From Hyphomicrobium sp. CS1BSMeth3 (lineage in GTDB: Bacteria; Pseudomonadota; Alphaproteobacteria; Rhizobiales; Hyphomicrobiaceae): a stretch of DNA of 64,000 nucleotides. Below the pieces are notes generated by a model. The model did not search any database. It was not told where the DNA came from and was given only the letters and a program-made list of their open reading frames with translations. The position numbers were made by a program, and so were the translations under genes. Shown here in pieces: positions 55,716-64,000 of this stretch (within the stretch, counting starts at the first letter, position 1; each line of letters starts with the position of its first letter). The DNA is taken from assembly GCF_900117415.1 (NCBI RefSeq), contig NZ_FPEI01000002.1, positions 248,001-312,000 of the forward strand, in the 5' to 3' direction.

Positions 55716-55775
55716 CCGCGAGCTGCTGGGAAGAGGTGCTTTCGCCTCCCCTCTTGATGCCGTGCCCGCGGCGGA
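55716..55775. repeat. GCCGCGGGC palindrome, copy 6
   Basis: 60 bp; the left arm has one change (GCCGCGAGC). It ends 35 bp before the stop of the converging TPR gene. Confidence 0.8.
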
Positions 55776-55809
55776 CTTGCGGGCAGCTTGGCATTAGCCG
55801 CTGCGGGCG

Positions 55810-56844
55810 TTACTGCCGCGGCACGCTTGACGTGGTGATACGCGAGCGCTCCTGCTCATGAGCCACCTCGGCCGCGATGGCCTCGCGGATCAACACATCG
55901 GGATCCGCCTCGGCCACGGGAGCAGCAGGCACCCGCGGCCGGGCAGCAACGGCGCGAACGGGCGGAAGCTCGTTGCGCGCAACGGCCTGCTGCGGGGCCG
56001 GCATTGTACGCTCGGCCGTCGGCGCAGGCGCGACCACTCGCTGAGCGGCCGGCGCGGCGGACGCCACGTTCGCGGGCGCTGGCCGCGCTGCAATCGACAC
56101 CGGTGCGGCCGCCGGCGGCAGCGGCTGGTCATATCCCATGGCCACCCGCGTCGCCTCCTCCTTCTTTCCCTGGAGCTGCAGGACCAGAGCGAGGTTCTGG
56201 CGCACGCGCGGATCGGCGCCCGTGCTGGCATTGGCCTGCCTCAGCATAGGCTCGGCCTGCGTTGCCTGCCCGTCCATGGTGTAGACGAGCGCGAGGTTGT
56301 TGATCACGCTCGGCTGGTTCGGCGCCAGGGCGCGCGCGCGCTCAAGGAACGGGACCGCCGCCTTGTAGTGCCCCTGCTGGGCAAGCGCGACGCCACGCGC
56401 TGAGAGAACGCGCCAGTCCGGCTTCGCAGGGTCGTCGGCCCGTTCCAGAAGCTGCTGCGCCATCGGGGCGTGGCCCTGATCCAGCGCCAGTCGTCCGAAC
56501 TCCGAAAGGTACTCGCGATCCTGCGCATTATAGAGGTAGGACGACTGGAGCACCGCGAACGCCTCTGCCTTGCGATCGAGCGCCTTCAGGCTGCGGGCGT
56601 AGTTGAGCGCGGCCTTCCCGTTGCGCGGCTGGCCGGCATGCGCCTTGCCCCAATGCTCGGCGGCCTTCTCGGCTTCGGAACGCGGCACCTCAGCACCCGC
56701 GACCTTGGAGGTTCCAGGGACTTCAGGCTCGCTCGTGAGCAGACCGCTCGATTGTGAGCAGGCTCCCAGTGACAGCGCCAGCCCGGCGACCAGCGCCACC
56801 CGCGCCGCTGACGCGCGCGCCCGCAACGACAACCCGTACGTCAT
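55810..56844 (-). CDS. TPR lipoprotein, TadD-like
   Basis: 344 residues. A lipoprotein signal (VALVAGLALSLGAC) is followed by tetratricopeptide repeats at about 75-235 (GKAALNYARSLKALDRKAEA, APMAQQLLERA, VINNLALVYTMDGQATQAEP, VRQNLALVLQLQGKKEEA) and an Ala/Pro-rich C-terminal 100 residues. TadD is the outer-membrane-associated pilotin-like TPR protein of Tad pili. The Flp pilin gene 2.4 kb away supports that reading, though the gene is outside a tad operon. Confidence 0.78.
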   Translation of the reverse strand: MTYGLSLRARASAARVALVAGLALSLGACSQSSGLLTSEPEVPGTSKVAGAEVPRSEAEKAAEHWGKAHAGQPRNGKAALNYARSLKALDRKAEAFAVLQSSYLYNAQDREYLSEFGRLALDQGHAPMAQQLLERADDPAKPDWRVLSARGVALAQQGHYKAAVPFLERARALAPNQPSVINNLALVYTMDGQATQAEPMLRQANASTGADPRVRQNLALVLQLQGKKEEATRVAMGYDQPLPPAAAPVSIAARPAPANVASAAPAAQRVVAPAPTAERTMPAPQQAVARNELPPVRAVAARPRVPAAPVAEADPDVLIREAIAAEVAHEQERSRITTSSVPRQ

Positions 56845-57033
56845 CGAAATTCATGCTCCCTGCCCAAGCCCGCGCATCGACCCCGCACGGACCGCCCTGG
56901 CGCGATATTTCGGCACAGCCGTCAATAAACATTTAAAGGATTCGGAGCACAACTGGAGGTTTAAATATAGAAGGGGATACACGCCATTGAGACGTCCCGA
57001 GAGCATCGAGAAATGCTCTTTGTCATCAATGTG

Positions 57034-57813
57034 CTAAATGCGCCAACCCGAGTGAATGGCAGCAACGCCGCCCGTCAGGTTGCGGACGCTGATATTTGCA
57101 AATCCGGCCGCCTTCACCAGCTCCGCAAAAGCTTGCTGATTCGGGAAATTGCGAATGCTCTCGACGAGATAGCGATAGGGCTCAGCAGCTCCGGCAGCGA
57201 GGGCGCCGAGGCGGGGAATGACCTCGAACGAGTGGAAATCATAGAGCTTGTCGAGGATCGGCACGTCGACGTGCGAGAACTCGAGACAGAGGAAGTGCCC
57301 GCCCGGCTTCAGCACACGATAGGCTTCCGCCAGCGCCCGATCGATGTGCGTGACGTTCCGAATGCCGAACGCGATCGTATAGGCGTCGAACGACCGGTCG
57401 GCGAAGGGGAGCGCCTCGGCATTGCCAAGGACAGTCCCGATGCGCTCCGCGTAGCCGGCTTCGGCGATCTTGCGCTTCCCAACGGCCAGCATTTCGGGAC
57501 TGATGTCGCACACGACCGCGCTGACGCCCGTCCCGCCCGCCGCCAGGGCCTTGAGCGCAATGTCGGCCGTACCACCCGCCACGTCGATGAGCCGGAAGGG
57601 CGTCGCACTCTTGGGCGGATTGAGGCGGACGATGAGGTCGTCCTTCCAGAGCCGATGCAGGCCCCCAGACATGAGGTCGTTCATGAGGTCGTAGCGCTCG
57701 GCGACGCCACTGAAGACCTCGTTCACGAGCCCCTGCCGTTCGCCCTCCGCGACCTCGCGGAAGCCGAAGGTGGTGCGCGCCGCGTCAGTTGATTTCTCTT
57801 GAGGGCCGTTCAT
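57034..57813 (-). CDS. ubiE: Demethylmenaquinone/2-polyprenyl-6-methoxy-1,4-benzoquinol methyltransferase
   Basis: 259 residues, canonical UbiE. C-methylation step in ubiquinone synthesis. The family opening is [27 protein letters not shown]. Motif I is [18 protein letters not shown], with [12 protein letters not shown] and the signature [21 protein letters not shown] at the C-terminus. The start ATG faces away from the mutM side of the locus, as in many Hyphomicrobiales, where mutM and ubiE are divergent neighbours. Confidence 0.95.
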   Translation of the reverse strand: MNGPQEKSTDAARTTFGFREVAEGERQGLVNEVFSGVAERYDLMNDLMSGGLHRLWKDDLIVRLNPPKSATPFRLIDVAGGTADIALKALAAGGTGVSAVVCDISPEMLAVGKRKIAEAGYAERIGTVLGNAEALPFADRSFDAYTIAFGIRNVTHIDRALAEAYRVLKPGGHFLCLEFSHVDVPILDKLYDFHSFEVIPRLGALAAGAAEPYRYLVESIRNFPNQQAFAELVKAAGFANISVRNLTGGVAAIHSGWRI

Positions 57814-57879
57814 CCGCGGGACACTAGCGCCGCAGCGCGGGCCGCGATAGCCACTAAACCGCCGCGGCCCGCACGCTGC

Positions 57880-58062
57880 TCAGGTCTCGCGCGGGCCCTG
57901 CATTAGGCGCAGCGCATTCTCGATCCGGCGCCAGTCCGAGGCCCCGGCTTTGTCGCCGGACTGCTCACAGTCCTTGGCCTTCTTGTTGGCCTCGACGATC
58001 GCCCGTGCGCCGTGGGCTTCAAAAAGCATGCGCGCTTGCGTCTGAATCTCGACTGCCTGCAT
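57880..58062 (-). CDS. Small conserved protein, unknown function
   Basis: 60 residues, charged and helical (TQARMLFEAHGARAIVEANKKAKDCEQ, then DWRRIENALRLMQG). GGAG lies 9 nt before the ATG. The Lys/Glu-rich helix composition and codon pattern look like a real short gene. No function is known. Confidence 0.65.
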   Translation of the reverse strand: MQAVEIQTQARMLFEAHGARAIVEANKKAKDCEQSGDKAGASDWRRIENALRLMQGPRET

Positions 58063-58165
58063 TCGGGTATCTCCTCACGCTGTTTCTTTCCGATGCATTC
58101 CAGTCCCCAACACCCAAAGTTGCATATGGAGCCTGCGCGGGATGTTTCAACCGCAGGGCGCGCTA

Positions 58166-58329
58166 GTGTGATGATCGAGAAATTCGCTACCCCTCGCGGC
58201 ACGGTATCGAGCGAATTTCTCGATCTGAATCACACTAGCAAGCCTATGATTCTAGTGTCCCTTTTGATTCCGAAGTTCGCTCGGGACGCCAGCATCGAGG
58301 TCATGCGAACTTACGGATAGGGACACTAG
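58166..58329. repeat. Double-palindrome element, copy 3
   Basis: 164 bp, bounded by CTAG on both hairpins. It has the same orientation of both modules as copy 1. The right arm of hairpin 2 matches copy 2 (GCGAACTTACGGATAGGG), making copy 3 a mosaic of the other two. It lies between the divergent starts at 58062 and 58402. Confidence 0.9.
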
Positions 58330-58401
58330 CAGCAAGCCTCGCGCCCGTGCGCTGAGTGGGCTAGAAGAGGCGGTCTCATTGCTCCAAAGGAGTGCTGCTC
58401 C

Positions 58402-58827
58402 ATGAAGCTCGCCGTGGCCCAGGGCATGGTCGAAGCCGCCCGCGCTCACGCCCGCCAGAAGGGCATGAACCCGCTCGTGATCGTCGTTCTCGATGCGCGC
58501 GGCGTGCTGAAGGTCGGTATTGCCGAGGATGGCACGAGCCTCCGGCGCGCCGACGTAGCCACGGGAAAGGCGCACGGCGCACTCGCCATGGGGCTCGGCT
58601 CGCGCACACTGCACACCCGCGCGCAGAACCAGCCCTATTTCATCGCGGCCGTAACGCACGCCGTTGGCGGCTCGCTCGTGCCTGTGCCCGGCGGCGTTCT
58701 CATCCGCACGAAAGAGGGCGAGCTTCTCGGCGCCATCGGCATCTCCGGCGACAGCTCCGACAATGACGAGGAAGCCGCCATGGCGGGGATCGCCGCTGTC
58801 GACCTCGTCGGCGATCCAGGAAGCTGA
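58402..58827 (+). CDS. GlcG/HbpS-family heme-binding protein
   Basis: 141 residues, DUF336 fold: AVAQGMVEAARAHARQKGMNPLVIVVLD opening, ADVATGKAHGAL, and the Gly-rich VPVPGGVLIRTKEGELLGAIGISG. Streptomyces HbpS binds heme and signals redox stress; GlcG members occur in glycolate operons. There is no signal peptide. It begins 72 bp after the double-palindrome element and ends 7 bp before mutM, so both are likely on one transcript. Confidence 0.86.
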   Translation: MKLAVAQGMVEAARAHARQKGMNPLVIVVLDARGVLKVGIAEDGTSLRRADVATGKAHGALAMGLGSRTLHTRAQNQPYFIAAVTHAVGGSLVPVPGGVLIRTKEGELLGAIGISGDSSDNDEEAAMAGIAAVDLVGDPGS

Positions 58828-58834
58828 ACCGCAC

Positions 58835-59707
58835 ATGCCCGAGCTGCCCGAAGTCGAAACCATCCGGCGCGGCCTCGAGCCCGTGCTCGTCGGCCAGCGT
58901 ATTGCCCGCGTCGAGCAGCGCCGCGCGGATCTGCGTTTTCCTTTTCCGGAGAACTTCGGCAAGCGGCTCACGGGCCGCACGGTCGTCACGCTTCAGCGGC
59001 GCGCCAAATACCTCCTCGTGCATCTCGACGACGGCACGGTGCTCATCATCCATCTCGGCATGAGCGGGCGTATCAGCATCACAGGCCAGGGCCAACTCGG
59101 CGAGTTCACGCACAATCAAGGCAACCGCAACATCCACGATCATGTCGTGCTGCGCCTCGGGAGCGGCACCGAGATCGTCTACAACGACCCGCGTCGCTTC
59201 GGTCTCATGGATCTTGCGAGCGCCACCACGCTCGACACGCATCCCCTGCTTGCGGGCATCGGCATCGAGCCCCTCGGCCCGGACCTCACGCCCGAGTACC
59301 TTGCTCGCCATGCGGCCGGCCGCCGCAGCGACCTCAAGAGCTTCCTGCTCGACCAGCGCATCATTGCAGGGCTCGGTAACATTTATGTTTGCGAGGCCCT
59401 TTTCCGCACGCACCTGAAGCCCTCGCGCGCCGCGGCCTGTCTCGCAACGCCGACCGGCAAGCCGAATGCGCGCACCAGCGCCCTCATTCCGCTTATCAAG
59501 GCCGTTCTTGCCGACGCGATCGAAGCCGGCGGCTCGACGCTGCGCGACTATGCGCAGGCCGATGGTTCGCTCGGCTATTTTCAGCACAGCTTCCAGGTCT
59601 ATGGGCGCGAAGGAGAGCCTTGCCTGACGCCGACCTGCCGGGGCATGGTGCGCCGCACTGTCCAGGGCGGACGCTCGACATTCTTTTGTCCCGTCTGCCA
59701 ACGCTGA
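58835..59707 (+). CDS. mutM: Formamidopyrimidine-DNA glycosylase
   Basis: 290 residues. Base-excision repair of 8-oxoguanine. The mature N-terminus is PELPEVET, with the catalytic Pro2 and Glu3. YNDPRRFG and the C-terminal zinc finger CLTPTC...FFCPVC follow. The ATG at 58835 must be the start because Pro2 is catalytic. It is 7 bp after the HbpS-like gene. Confidence 0.96.
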   Translation: MPELPEVETIRRGLEPVLVGQRIARVEQRRADLRFPFPENFGKRLTGRTVVTLQRRAKYLLVHLDDGTVLIIHLGMSGRISITGQGQLGEFTHNQGNRNIHDHVVLRLGSGTEIVYNDPRRFGLMDLASATTLDTHPLLAGIGIEPLGPDLTPEYLARHAAGRRSDLKSFLLDQRIIAGLGNIYVCEALFRTHLKPSRAAACLATPTGKPNARTSALIPLIKAVLADAIEAGGSTLRDYAQADGSLGYFQHSFQVYGREGEPCLTPTCRGMVRRTVQGGRSTFFCPVCQR

Positions 59708-59764
59708 CCACAATCGCGAGCGCCGACGCGCCGTACCAAATCACCGAGAGAAGAGGAAGCTCCC

Positions 59765-60538
59765 ATGGCCTACACGAACATCATGGTCGAGACGCGCGGC
59801 AAGGTCGGCCTTATCACGCTCAATCGGCCGAATGCGCTCAACGCACTCAACGCCGCGCTGATCTCGGAGCTCTCTCACGCCATCGACGGCTTCGAGGCCG
59901 ATGACAACATCGGCTGCATGGTCCTCACCGGCAGCGAGAAAGCCTTCGCCGCCGGCGCCGACATCAAGGAGATGCAGTCCAAGACCTACATGTCCGCCTA
60001 CAAGGAGGACTTCATTGGGAGCTGGGATCGCGTCGCGCGTGCGAGGAAGCCCGTCGTCGCCGCGGTCGCCGGCTATGCTCTCGGCGGCGGCTGCGAGCTC
60101 GCCATGATGTGCGACTTCATCATTGCCGCCGACACCGCGAAGTTCGGCCAGCCCGAGATCAACCTCGGCGTCATGCCGGGTGCGGGCGGCACGCAGCGCC
60201 TCGCCCGCTTCGTCGGCAAGGCCAAGGCCATGGACATGTGCCTCACGGGCCGGATGATGGACGCCGACGAGGCCAACAAGTGCGGGCTCGTGAGCCGCGT
60301 CGTCCCGGCCGACAAGCTCATCGACGAAGCCCTCAAGGTGGCCGATGTCATCGCCGGCAAATCGACTGTGATCGCCATGATGACCAAAGAATCCGTCAAC
60401 CGGGCCTTCGAAACCACCCTCGGCGAGGGCATCCGCTTCGAGCGCCGGGTCTTCCACGCCATGTTCGCGACCGAGGATCAGAAAGAGGGCATGACCGCTT
60501 TCGTTGAAAAGCGTAAACCCAACTTCAAGAATGCTTGA
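59765..60538 (+). CDS. Enoyl-CoA hydratase
   Basis: 257 residues, crotonase fold. The oxyanion-hole stretch is [10 protein letters not shown] and the catalytic glutamates lie in [15 protein letters not shown] and [18 protein letters not shown], as in short-chain hydratase of beta-oxidation. GAGAGAAGAGG precedes the ATG. The mutM-enoyl-CoA hydratase order is typical of Hyphomicrobiales. Confidence 0.94.
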   Translation: MAYTNIMVETRGKVGLITLNRPNALNALNAALISELSHAIDGFEADDNIGCMVLTGSEKAFAAGADIKEMQSKTYMSAYKEDFIGSWDRVARARKPVVAAVAGYALGGGCELAMMCDFIIAADTAKFGQPEINLGVMPGAGGTQRLARFVGKAKAMDMCLTGRMMDADEANKCGLVSRVVPADKLIDEALKVADVIAGKSTVIAMMTKESVNRAFETTLGEGIRFERRVFHAMFATEDQKEGMTAFVEKRKPNFKNA

Positions 60539-60684
60539 GCGGCGCTTATCCCTGGAATTCCACGCTTTTTTGCACGCTGCACTGCGAGATTTCCAGGCAA
60601 GCCGCCGTTCAATCCTGCAGAAGGCACTTGCAAGGCCGTCCAAGGCTCGCTATCTTGTGATCGCTCATGATCATCTCAACTCTG

Positions 60685-60719
60685 AGAGTGGGCCCGCAGG
60701 GTCCGCTCTTTTTGTTTTT
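60685..60719 (+). terminator. Terminator/attenuator hairpin upstream of rimP
   Basis: AGAGTGGGCCC pairs with GGGTCCGCTCT over 11 bp (two G-U) around a 3-nt loop, followed by TTTTGTTTTT. It lies 44 bp before the rimP start and 147 bp after the enoyl-CoA hydratase stop, the place where a rimP-leader attenuator is known in other proteobacteria. It may therefore regulate the rimP-nusA-infB operon rather than only end the upstream transcript. Confidence 0.8.
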
Positions 60720-60762
60720 GTAGCTCTGATCTGGCATTATCGGAAATCGTCATCGGGCACGG

Positions 60763-61416
60763 ATGGAGCGCTTGAGCGGTCCGGCTGAAGAAGCACGTTT
60801 TGTTGTCGAGAACGGTGTAGCGGCGCGCGTGGCAAGCCTCATTGAGCCGGTTCTCGAAAGCATGGGCTATCGCCTCGTGCAGGTTCGCCAGATGGGCGGC
60901 ACCGACGCCATTCTCGAGATCATGGCCGAGCGCTTGGACGGAACGATGACGGTCGAGGATTGCGAGGCTGTCTCGCACGCGATATCGCCGCTGCTCGACG
61001 TTCACGATCCCGTCGAGGGCAGCTACCGGCTCCAGATTTCCTCGCCCGGCATTGACCGTCCGCTGGTCCGCCCCGCTGACTTCGAGCGCTGGGCCGGCTA
61101 TGAGGCCAAGATCGAGCTGAAGGAACCGGTCTCGGGGCGCAAGCGCTTCCGGGGACCGATCGAGGGATTTGCCGACGGCGAGGCGCGCATCGAGATCGAG
61201 GTGCCGGACGCCGGCCGACAGATCGTCGGGCTGCCGCTCGCGCTCATCGGCTCGGCGAAGCTCGTGCTGACCGACGAGCTGGTACGGGACACGCTCCGGC
61301 GCGCCAAAGGGAATGACACGACGGCCGAAAAGACCGACAAGCCGGCCCGGAAAGATGCACGAAGCAAAGACGCACGAAAAGATTCGAGACGAACTGACGT
61401 CACCAAAGTGAAGTGA
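60763..61416 (+). CDS. rimP: Ribosome maturation factor RimP
   Basis: 217 residues. 30S subunit maturation. N-terminal alpha-beta domain (ARVASLIEPVLESMGYRLVQVRQMGG, MTVEDCEAVSHAISPLLD) with SSPGIDRPLVRPADFERWAG, then the SH3-like C-terminal domain and a basic Lys/Arg tail (from about residue 185), longer than in E. coli. First gene of the rimP-nusA-ylxR-infB operon. Confidence 0.95.
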   Translation: MERLSGPAEEARFVVENGVAARVASLIEPVLESMGYRLVQVRQMGGTDAILEIMAERLDGTMTVEDCEAVSHAISPLLDVHDPVEGSYRLQISSPGIDRPLVRPADFERWAGYEAKIELKEPVSGRKRFRGPIEGFADGEARIEIEVPDAGRQIVGLPLALIGSAKLVLTDELVRDTLRRAKGNDTTAEKTDKPARKDARSKDARKDSRRTDVTKVK

Positions 61417-61429
61417 AGGGTGCCAAAGC

Positions 61430-63085
61430 ATGGCTCAGGCAGGCATCAGTGCGAACAGGCTGGAGCTTCTCCAGATCGCGGACGCGCTCGCACGTGAAAA
61501 GTCCATCGACCGCAAGATCGTCATCCAGGCGATGGAAGAGGCGCTGCAGAAAGGCGCCAAGGCCCGCTATGGCGCCGAGAACGATATCCGCTGCGAGATC
61601 GACCCGCGCACAGGCGAGACACATCTCTCACGCGTCATGACCGTCGTTGATGTGGTCGAGAACGAATCCCAGCAGCTCACGGTCGACGACGCCAAGCGCC
61701 GCAAGCCCGATGCTCAGGTCGGCGATCTCCTCGTCGACAAGCTGCCCCCGCTGGAGTTCGGCCGCGTCGCGGCGCAGAACGCCAAGCAGGTGATCGTGCA
61801 GAAGGTCCGCGAGGCCGAGCGCGAGCGCCAGCACAACGAATACAAGGATCGCATCGGCGAGATCGTCAACGGCACGGTGAAGCGCGTCGAGTACGGCAAT
61901 GTCATCGTCGACCTCGGTCGTGCGGAAGGCATCATCCGCCGCGACGAGATGATCCCGCGCGAGAACGTGCGCCTCGGCGACCGCATCCGCGCCTATATCT
62001 ACGACGTGCGCCGCGAGCAGCGCGGCCCGCAGATCTTCCTCTCGCGCACGCGCCCTGAGTTCATGGCCAAGCTCTTCGCCATGGAGGTGCCGGAGATCTA
62101 CGACGGCATCGTGCGCATCATGGCGGTCGCCCGCGACCCCGGCTCGCGCGCCAAGATCGCCGTTATTTCGCGCGACAAGTCGATCGATCCCGTCGGCGCC
62201 TGCGTCGGTATGCGCGGCCAGCGCGTGCAGGCCGTCGTCGCCGAGCTGCAGGGCGAGAAGGTCGACATCATCCAGTTCCCCGAGAACAACGACGCCGCGA
62301 CGCTGGTCGTGAACGCGCTCGCGCCGGCGGAAGTGTCGAAGGTCGTGCTCGACGAAGACTCCAACCGCATCGAGGTCGTGGTCGCGGAGAGCCAGCTCTC
62401 GCTCGCGATCGGCCGGCGCGGCCAGAACGTGCGTCTCGCTTCTCAGCTCACGGGCTGGGACATCGACATCCTCACGGATCAGGAAGAGAGCGAGCGCCGC
62501 CAGAAGGAATTCACCGAGCGCTCGCAGATGTTTATGGAAGCGCTCGACGTCGACGAGGTCATCGCGCAGCTCCTCGCGACCGAGGGTTTTGCCTCCGCCG
62601 AGGAAGTCGCGTTTGTCGATCCTTCGGAGATTGCCCATATCGAGGGCTTCGACGAGGATACGGCGACCGAGATCCAGACCCGCGCGCGTGAATATCTCGC
62701 CCGCATCGAGGCCGAGCGTGATGCACGCCGCGTCGAGCTCGGCGTGTCCGATGATCTCGCGAAGATCGAGGGTGTGACGACCGCGATGATGGTCGCCCTC
62801 GGCGAAGCCGGCATCAAGACGCTCGAGGACTTCGCCGACTGCGCGACCGACGATCTCGTCGGCTGGACCGAGCGCAAGAAGGACAAGGACTCCGAGCCCG
62901 TGAAGCACAAGGGCGCGCTCGACGGCTTCGAGGTCGGGCGCAAGGAGGCCGAGGCCATGATCCTTGCTGCCCGCGTCGAGGCGGGATGGATCAAGGCCGA
63001 GGACATCGCGCCGCCGGAGCCGGCGACCGAGGAAACTGCACCGGAAAGCGCTGAGGCCGGGGCTGACGCCCCCGCCAAGGCCTGA
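61430..63085 (+). CDS. nusA: Transcription termination/antitermination factor NusA
   Basis: 551 residues. N-terminal RNA polymerase-binding domain ([23 protein letters not shown]), S1 domain ([29 protein letters not shown]), KH1 and KH2 ([48 protein letters not shown]), and two C-terminal acidic repeats as in alphaproteobacteria. It starts 13 bp after rimP. Confidence 0.97.
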   Translation: MAQAGISANRLELLQIADALAREKSIDRKIVIQAMEEALQKGAKARYGAENDIRCEIDPRTGETHLSRVMTVVDVVENESQQLTVDDAKRRKPDAQVGDLLVDKLPPLEFGRVAAQNAKQVIVQKVREAERERQHNEYKDRIGEIVNGTVKRVEYGNVIVDLGRAEGIIRRDEMIPRENVRLGDRIRAYIYDVRREQRGPQIFLSRTRPEFMAKLFAMEVPEIYDGIVRIMAVARDPGSRAKIAVISRDKSIDPVGACVGMRGQRVQAVVAELQGEKVDIIQFPENNDAATLVVNALAPAEVSKVVLDEDSNRIEVVVAESQLSLAIGRRGQNVRLASQLTGWDIDILTDQEESERRQKEFTERSQMFMEALDVDEVIAQLLATEGFASAEEVAFVDPSEIAHIEGFDEDTATEIQTRAREYLARIEAERDARRVELGVSDDLAKIEGVTTAMMVALGEAGIKTLEDFADCATDDLVGWTERKKDKDSEPVKHKGALDGFEVGRKEAEAMILAARVEAGWIKAEDIAPPEPATEETAPESAEAGADAPAKA

Positions 63086-63119
63086 TCCGGATTATGAGGA
63101 CGGAGCGAACAGACTGGGT

Positions 63120-63860
63120 ATGGGCGCCGAAGCGGCACCAGAGCGTGACATGGACGCAGGTCCTGCCGACAAGGCAGCGGCCGAGCGCACATGCGCGCTC
63201 ACGCGCCAGCCGCTGACGCCTGACGAGGGTCTGCGCTTCGTCGTCGCACCGGACGGCAGCATCGTCCCTGATGTGGGGCGTCGCCTCCCGGGCCGCGGCG
63301 TCTGGCTCTCCAACAGCCGTTCCGTCGTCGCCGAGGCGGCCCGCAAGGGCGTCTTCCAGCGGAGCTTGAAGCGCCCCGTAACGGTGCCGGAAGACCTCCC
63401 CGACCTCATCGAAAACTTGCTGGTCAAGCGGGTGATCGAGGCGCTGAGCCTCGCCAACAAGGCGGGTCTCGTCACGACCGGCTTTACCAAAGTCGAGATC
63501 GCCGTTCAGCGGGGGACCTGCGCCTTTCTGCTGCATGCCAGCGATGCGGCCGAGGATGGAGTGTCCAAGCTGGACCGCAAATTTGCGGCAATCCAGGCGA
63601 GCTCGGAGGCCGGAAGTGCGGAGAATAGCCTCGAGAAGCCCAATACGGAGCAATTGAGGCAACTGGTTTGGGATTGCCTGTCATCGGCCGAATTGAGCTT
63701 GGCCATGGGGCGTTCGAATGTGGTACACGCTGCACTGGCACGTGGCGGTGCGGCCACCAGGTTTTCTCGCGAGGCAGAGCGGTTGAGGCGCTATCGGGCG
63801 CCCACTTCCGCTCATGCAACGCGCGAACCGGGTTCAAGGGCGAGATCGGAACAGGCATGA
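63120..63860 (+). CDS. YlxR/L7Ae fused RNA-binding protein
   Basis: 246 residues from the ATG at 63120; the next ATG (63150) is also possible. The N-terminal YlxR (DUF448) domain carries RTCALTRQPLTPDEGLRFVV and GRRLPGRGVWLS. A C-terminal L7Ae/YlxQ-like domain (about 105-205: KRVIEALSLANKAGLVTTGFTKVE, LSLAMGRSNVVHAAL) follows, and a basic tail. The fusion is the alphaproteobacterial form of two genes that are separate in Bacillus. Its TGA overlaps the infB ATG. Confidence 0.92.
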   Translation: MGAEAAPERDMDAGPADKAAAERTCALTRQPLTPDEGLRFVVAPDGSIVPDVGRRLPGRGVWLSNSRSVVAEAARKGVFQRSLKRPVTVPEDLPDLIENLLVKRVIEALSLANKAGLVTTGFTKVEIAVQRGTCAFLLHASDAAEDGVSKLDRKFAAIQASSEAGSAENSLEKPNTEQLRQLVWDCLSSAELSLAMGRSNVVHAALARGGAATRFSREAERLRRYRAPTSAHATREPGSRARSEQA

Positions 63861-64000
63861 GTGAGACCAAGGAAACCCCGGATAAGGCCCCCGCGGCCGG
63901 CGCCCGCAAGCCGCTGAGCTTGAAGCGCACTGAGTCTTCCGGGCACGTCCAGCAGAGCTTCAGCCATGGCCGCAAGAACGTGGTCGTGGTCGAGCGCAAA
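63857..64000 (+). CDS. infB: Translation initiation factor IF-2, N-terminal fragment
   Basis: First 48 codons only; the gene runs off the window. ATGA overlap with the preceding stop gives translational coupling. The SLKRTESSGHVQQSFSHGRK stretch is the characteristic start of the alphaproteobacterial IF-2 N-terminal region. Confidence 0.93.
   Translation, partial: MSETKETPDKAPAAGARKPLSLKRTESSGHVQQSFSHGRKNVVVVERK

Overview
The window is high-GC chromosomal DNA from an alphaproteobacterium, most likely of the order Hyphomicrobiales (Rhizobiales). The evidence is a Usg-family protein, an H-NS/HvrA-type nucleoid protein, a DUF1134 (EipA-type) envelope protein, an Omp25/31-like barrel, fused YlxR-L7Ae RNA-binding protein, and the order mutM, enoyl-CoA hydratase, rimP, nusA, ylxR, infB. 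The genus cannot be named from sequence reading alone. No rRNA, tRNA, CRISPR array, prophage or transposase gene was seen. The window cuts a cytochrome P450 gene at the left edge and infB at the right edge.

Layout. 1-6.4 kb: P450 (partial), outer-membrane barrel, a single-chain E1 alpha-beta 2-oxo acid dehydrogenase, an AraC regulator, a methyltransferase and an OsmC protein. 6.4-10.1 kb: a DUF937/PRC membrane protein, then an acyltransferase pair (FeeM-like N-acyltransferase plus PlsC) divergent from a UbiE-like methyltransferase, a possible aminolipid locus. 10.1-15 kb: regulator-enzyme pairs (acdS/acdR, MocR/flavin split-barrel protein, ArsR/SRPBCC). 15-21.8 kb: arylsulfatase, DUF1254 protein, an unusual radical SAM enzyme, creatininase and transaldolase. 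21.9-27 kb: priA, then a GNAT gene flanked by two copies of a 160-bp double palindrome, a membrane protein and an SDR. 27-33.7 kb: argC behind a candidate arginine attenuator, then a minus-strand block hemW-rdgB-VOC-argG and DedA. 33.8-48.5 kb: quinone oxidoreductase, an isolated nuoE, EipA-type protein, DUF2130 protein, aminotransferase, ICL-family lyase, glutaredoxin-DinB fusion, gluQ, an ETF-beta lysine methyltransferase-like gene and others. 48.9-58 kb: H-NS protein, split-type metH, Flp pilin, TPP enzyme, TadD-like lipoprotein, ubiE. 58.4-64 kb: HbpS-like protein, mutM, enoyl-CoA hydratase and the rimP-nusA-ylxR-infB operon.

The intergenic space is unusually rich in palindromic repeats of three unrelated families: (1) a roughly 160-bp double palindrome with CTAG ends, three copies, whose second hairpin is inverted in one copy; (2) a roughly 62-bp GCCGCGGGC/GCCCGCGGC palindrome, six copies, each cluster starting a few bases after a stop codon; (3) RIME-like CCTTCTCCCCG elements, eight full, variant or fragmentary copies, one of which forms the N-terminal reading frame of hemW.

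The strongest new observations are the arginine-rich leader peptide with a complete set of mutually exclusive hairpins before argC, and the double-palindrome family with its flipped module and its flanking of a GNAT gene. All functional statements rest on reading motifs and context. No database search was possible.
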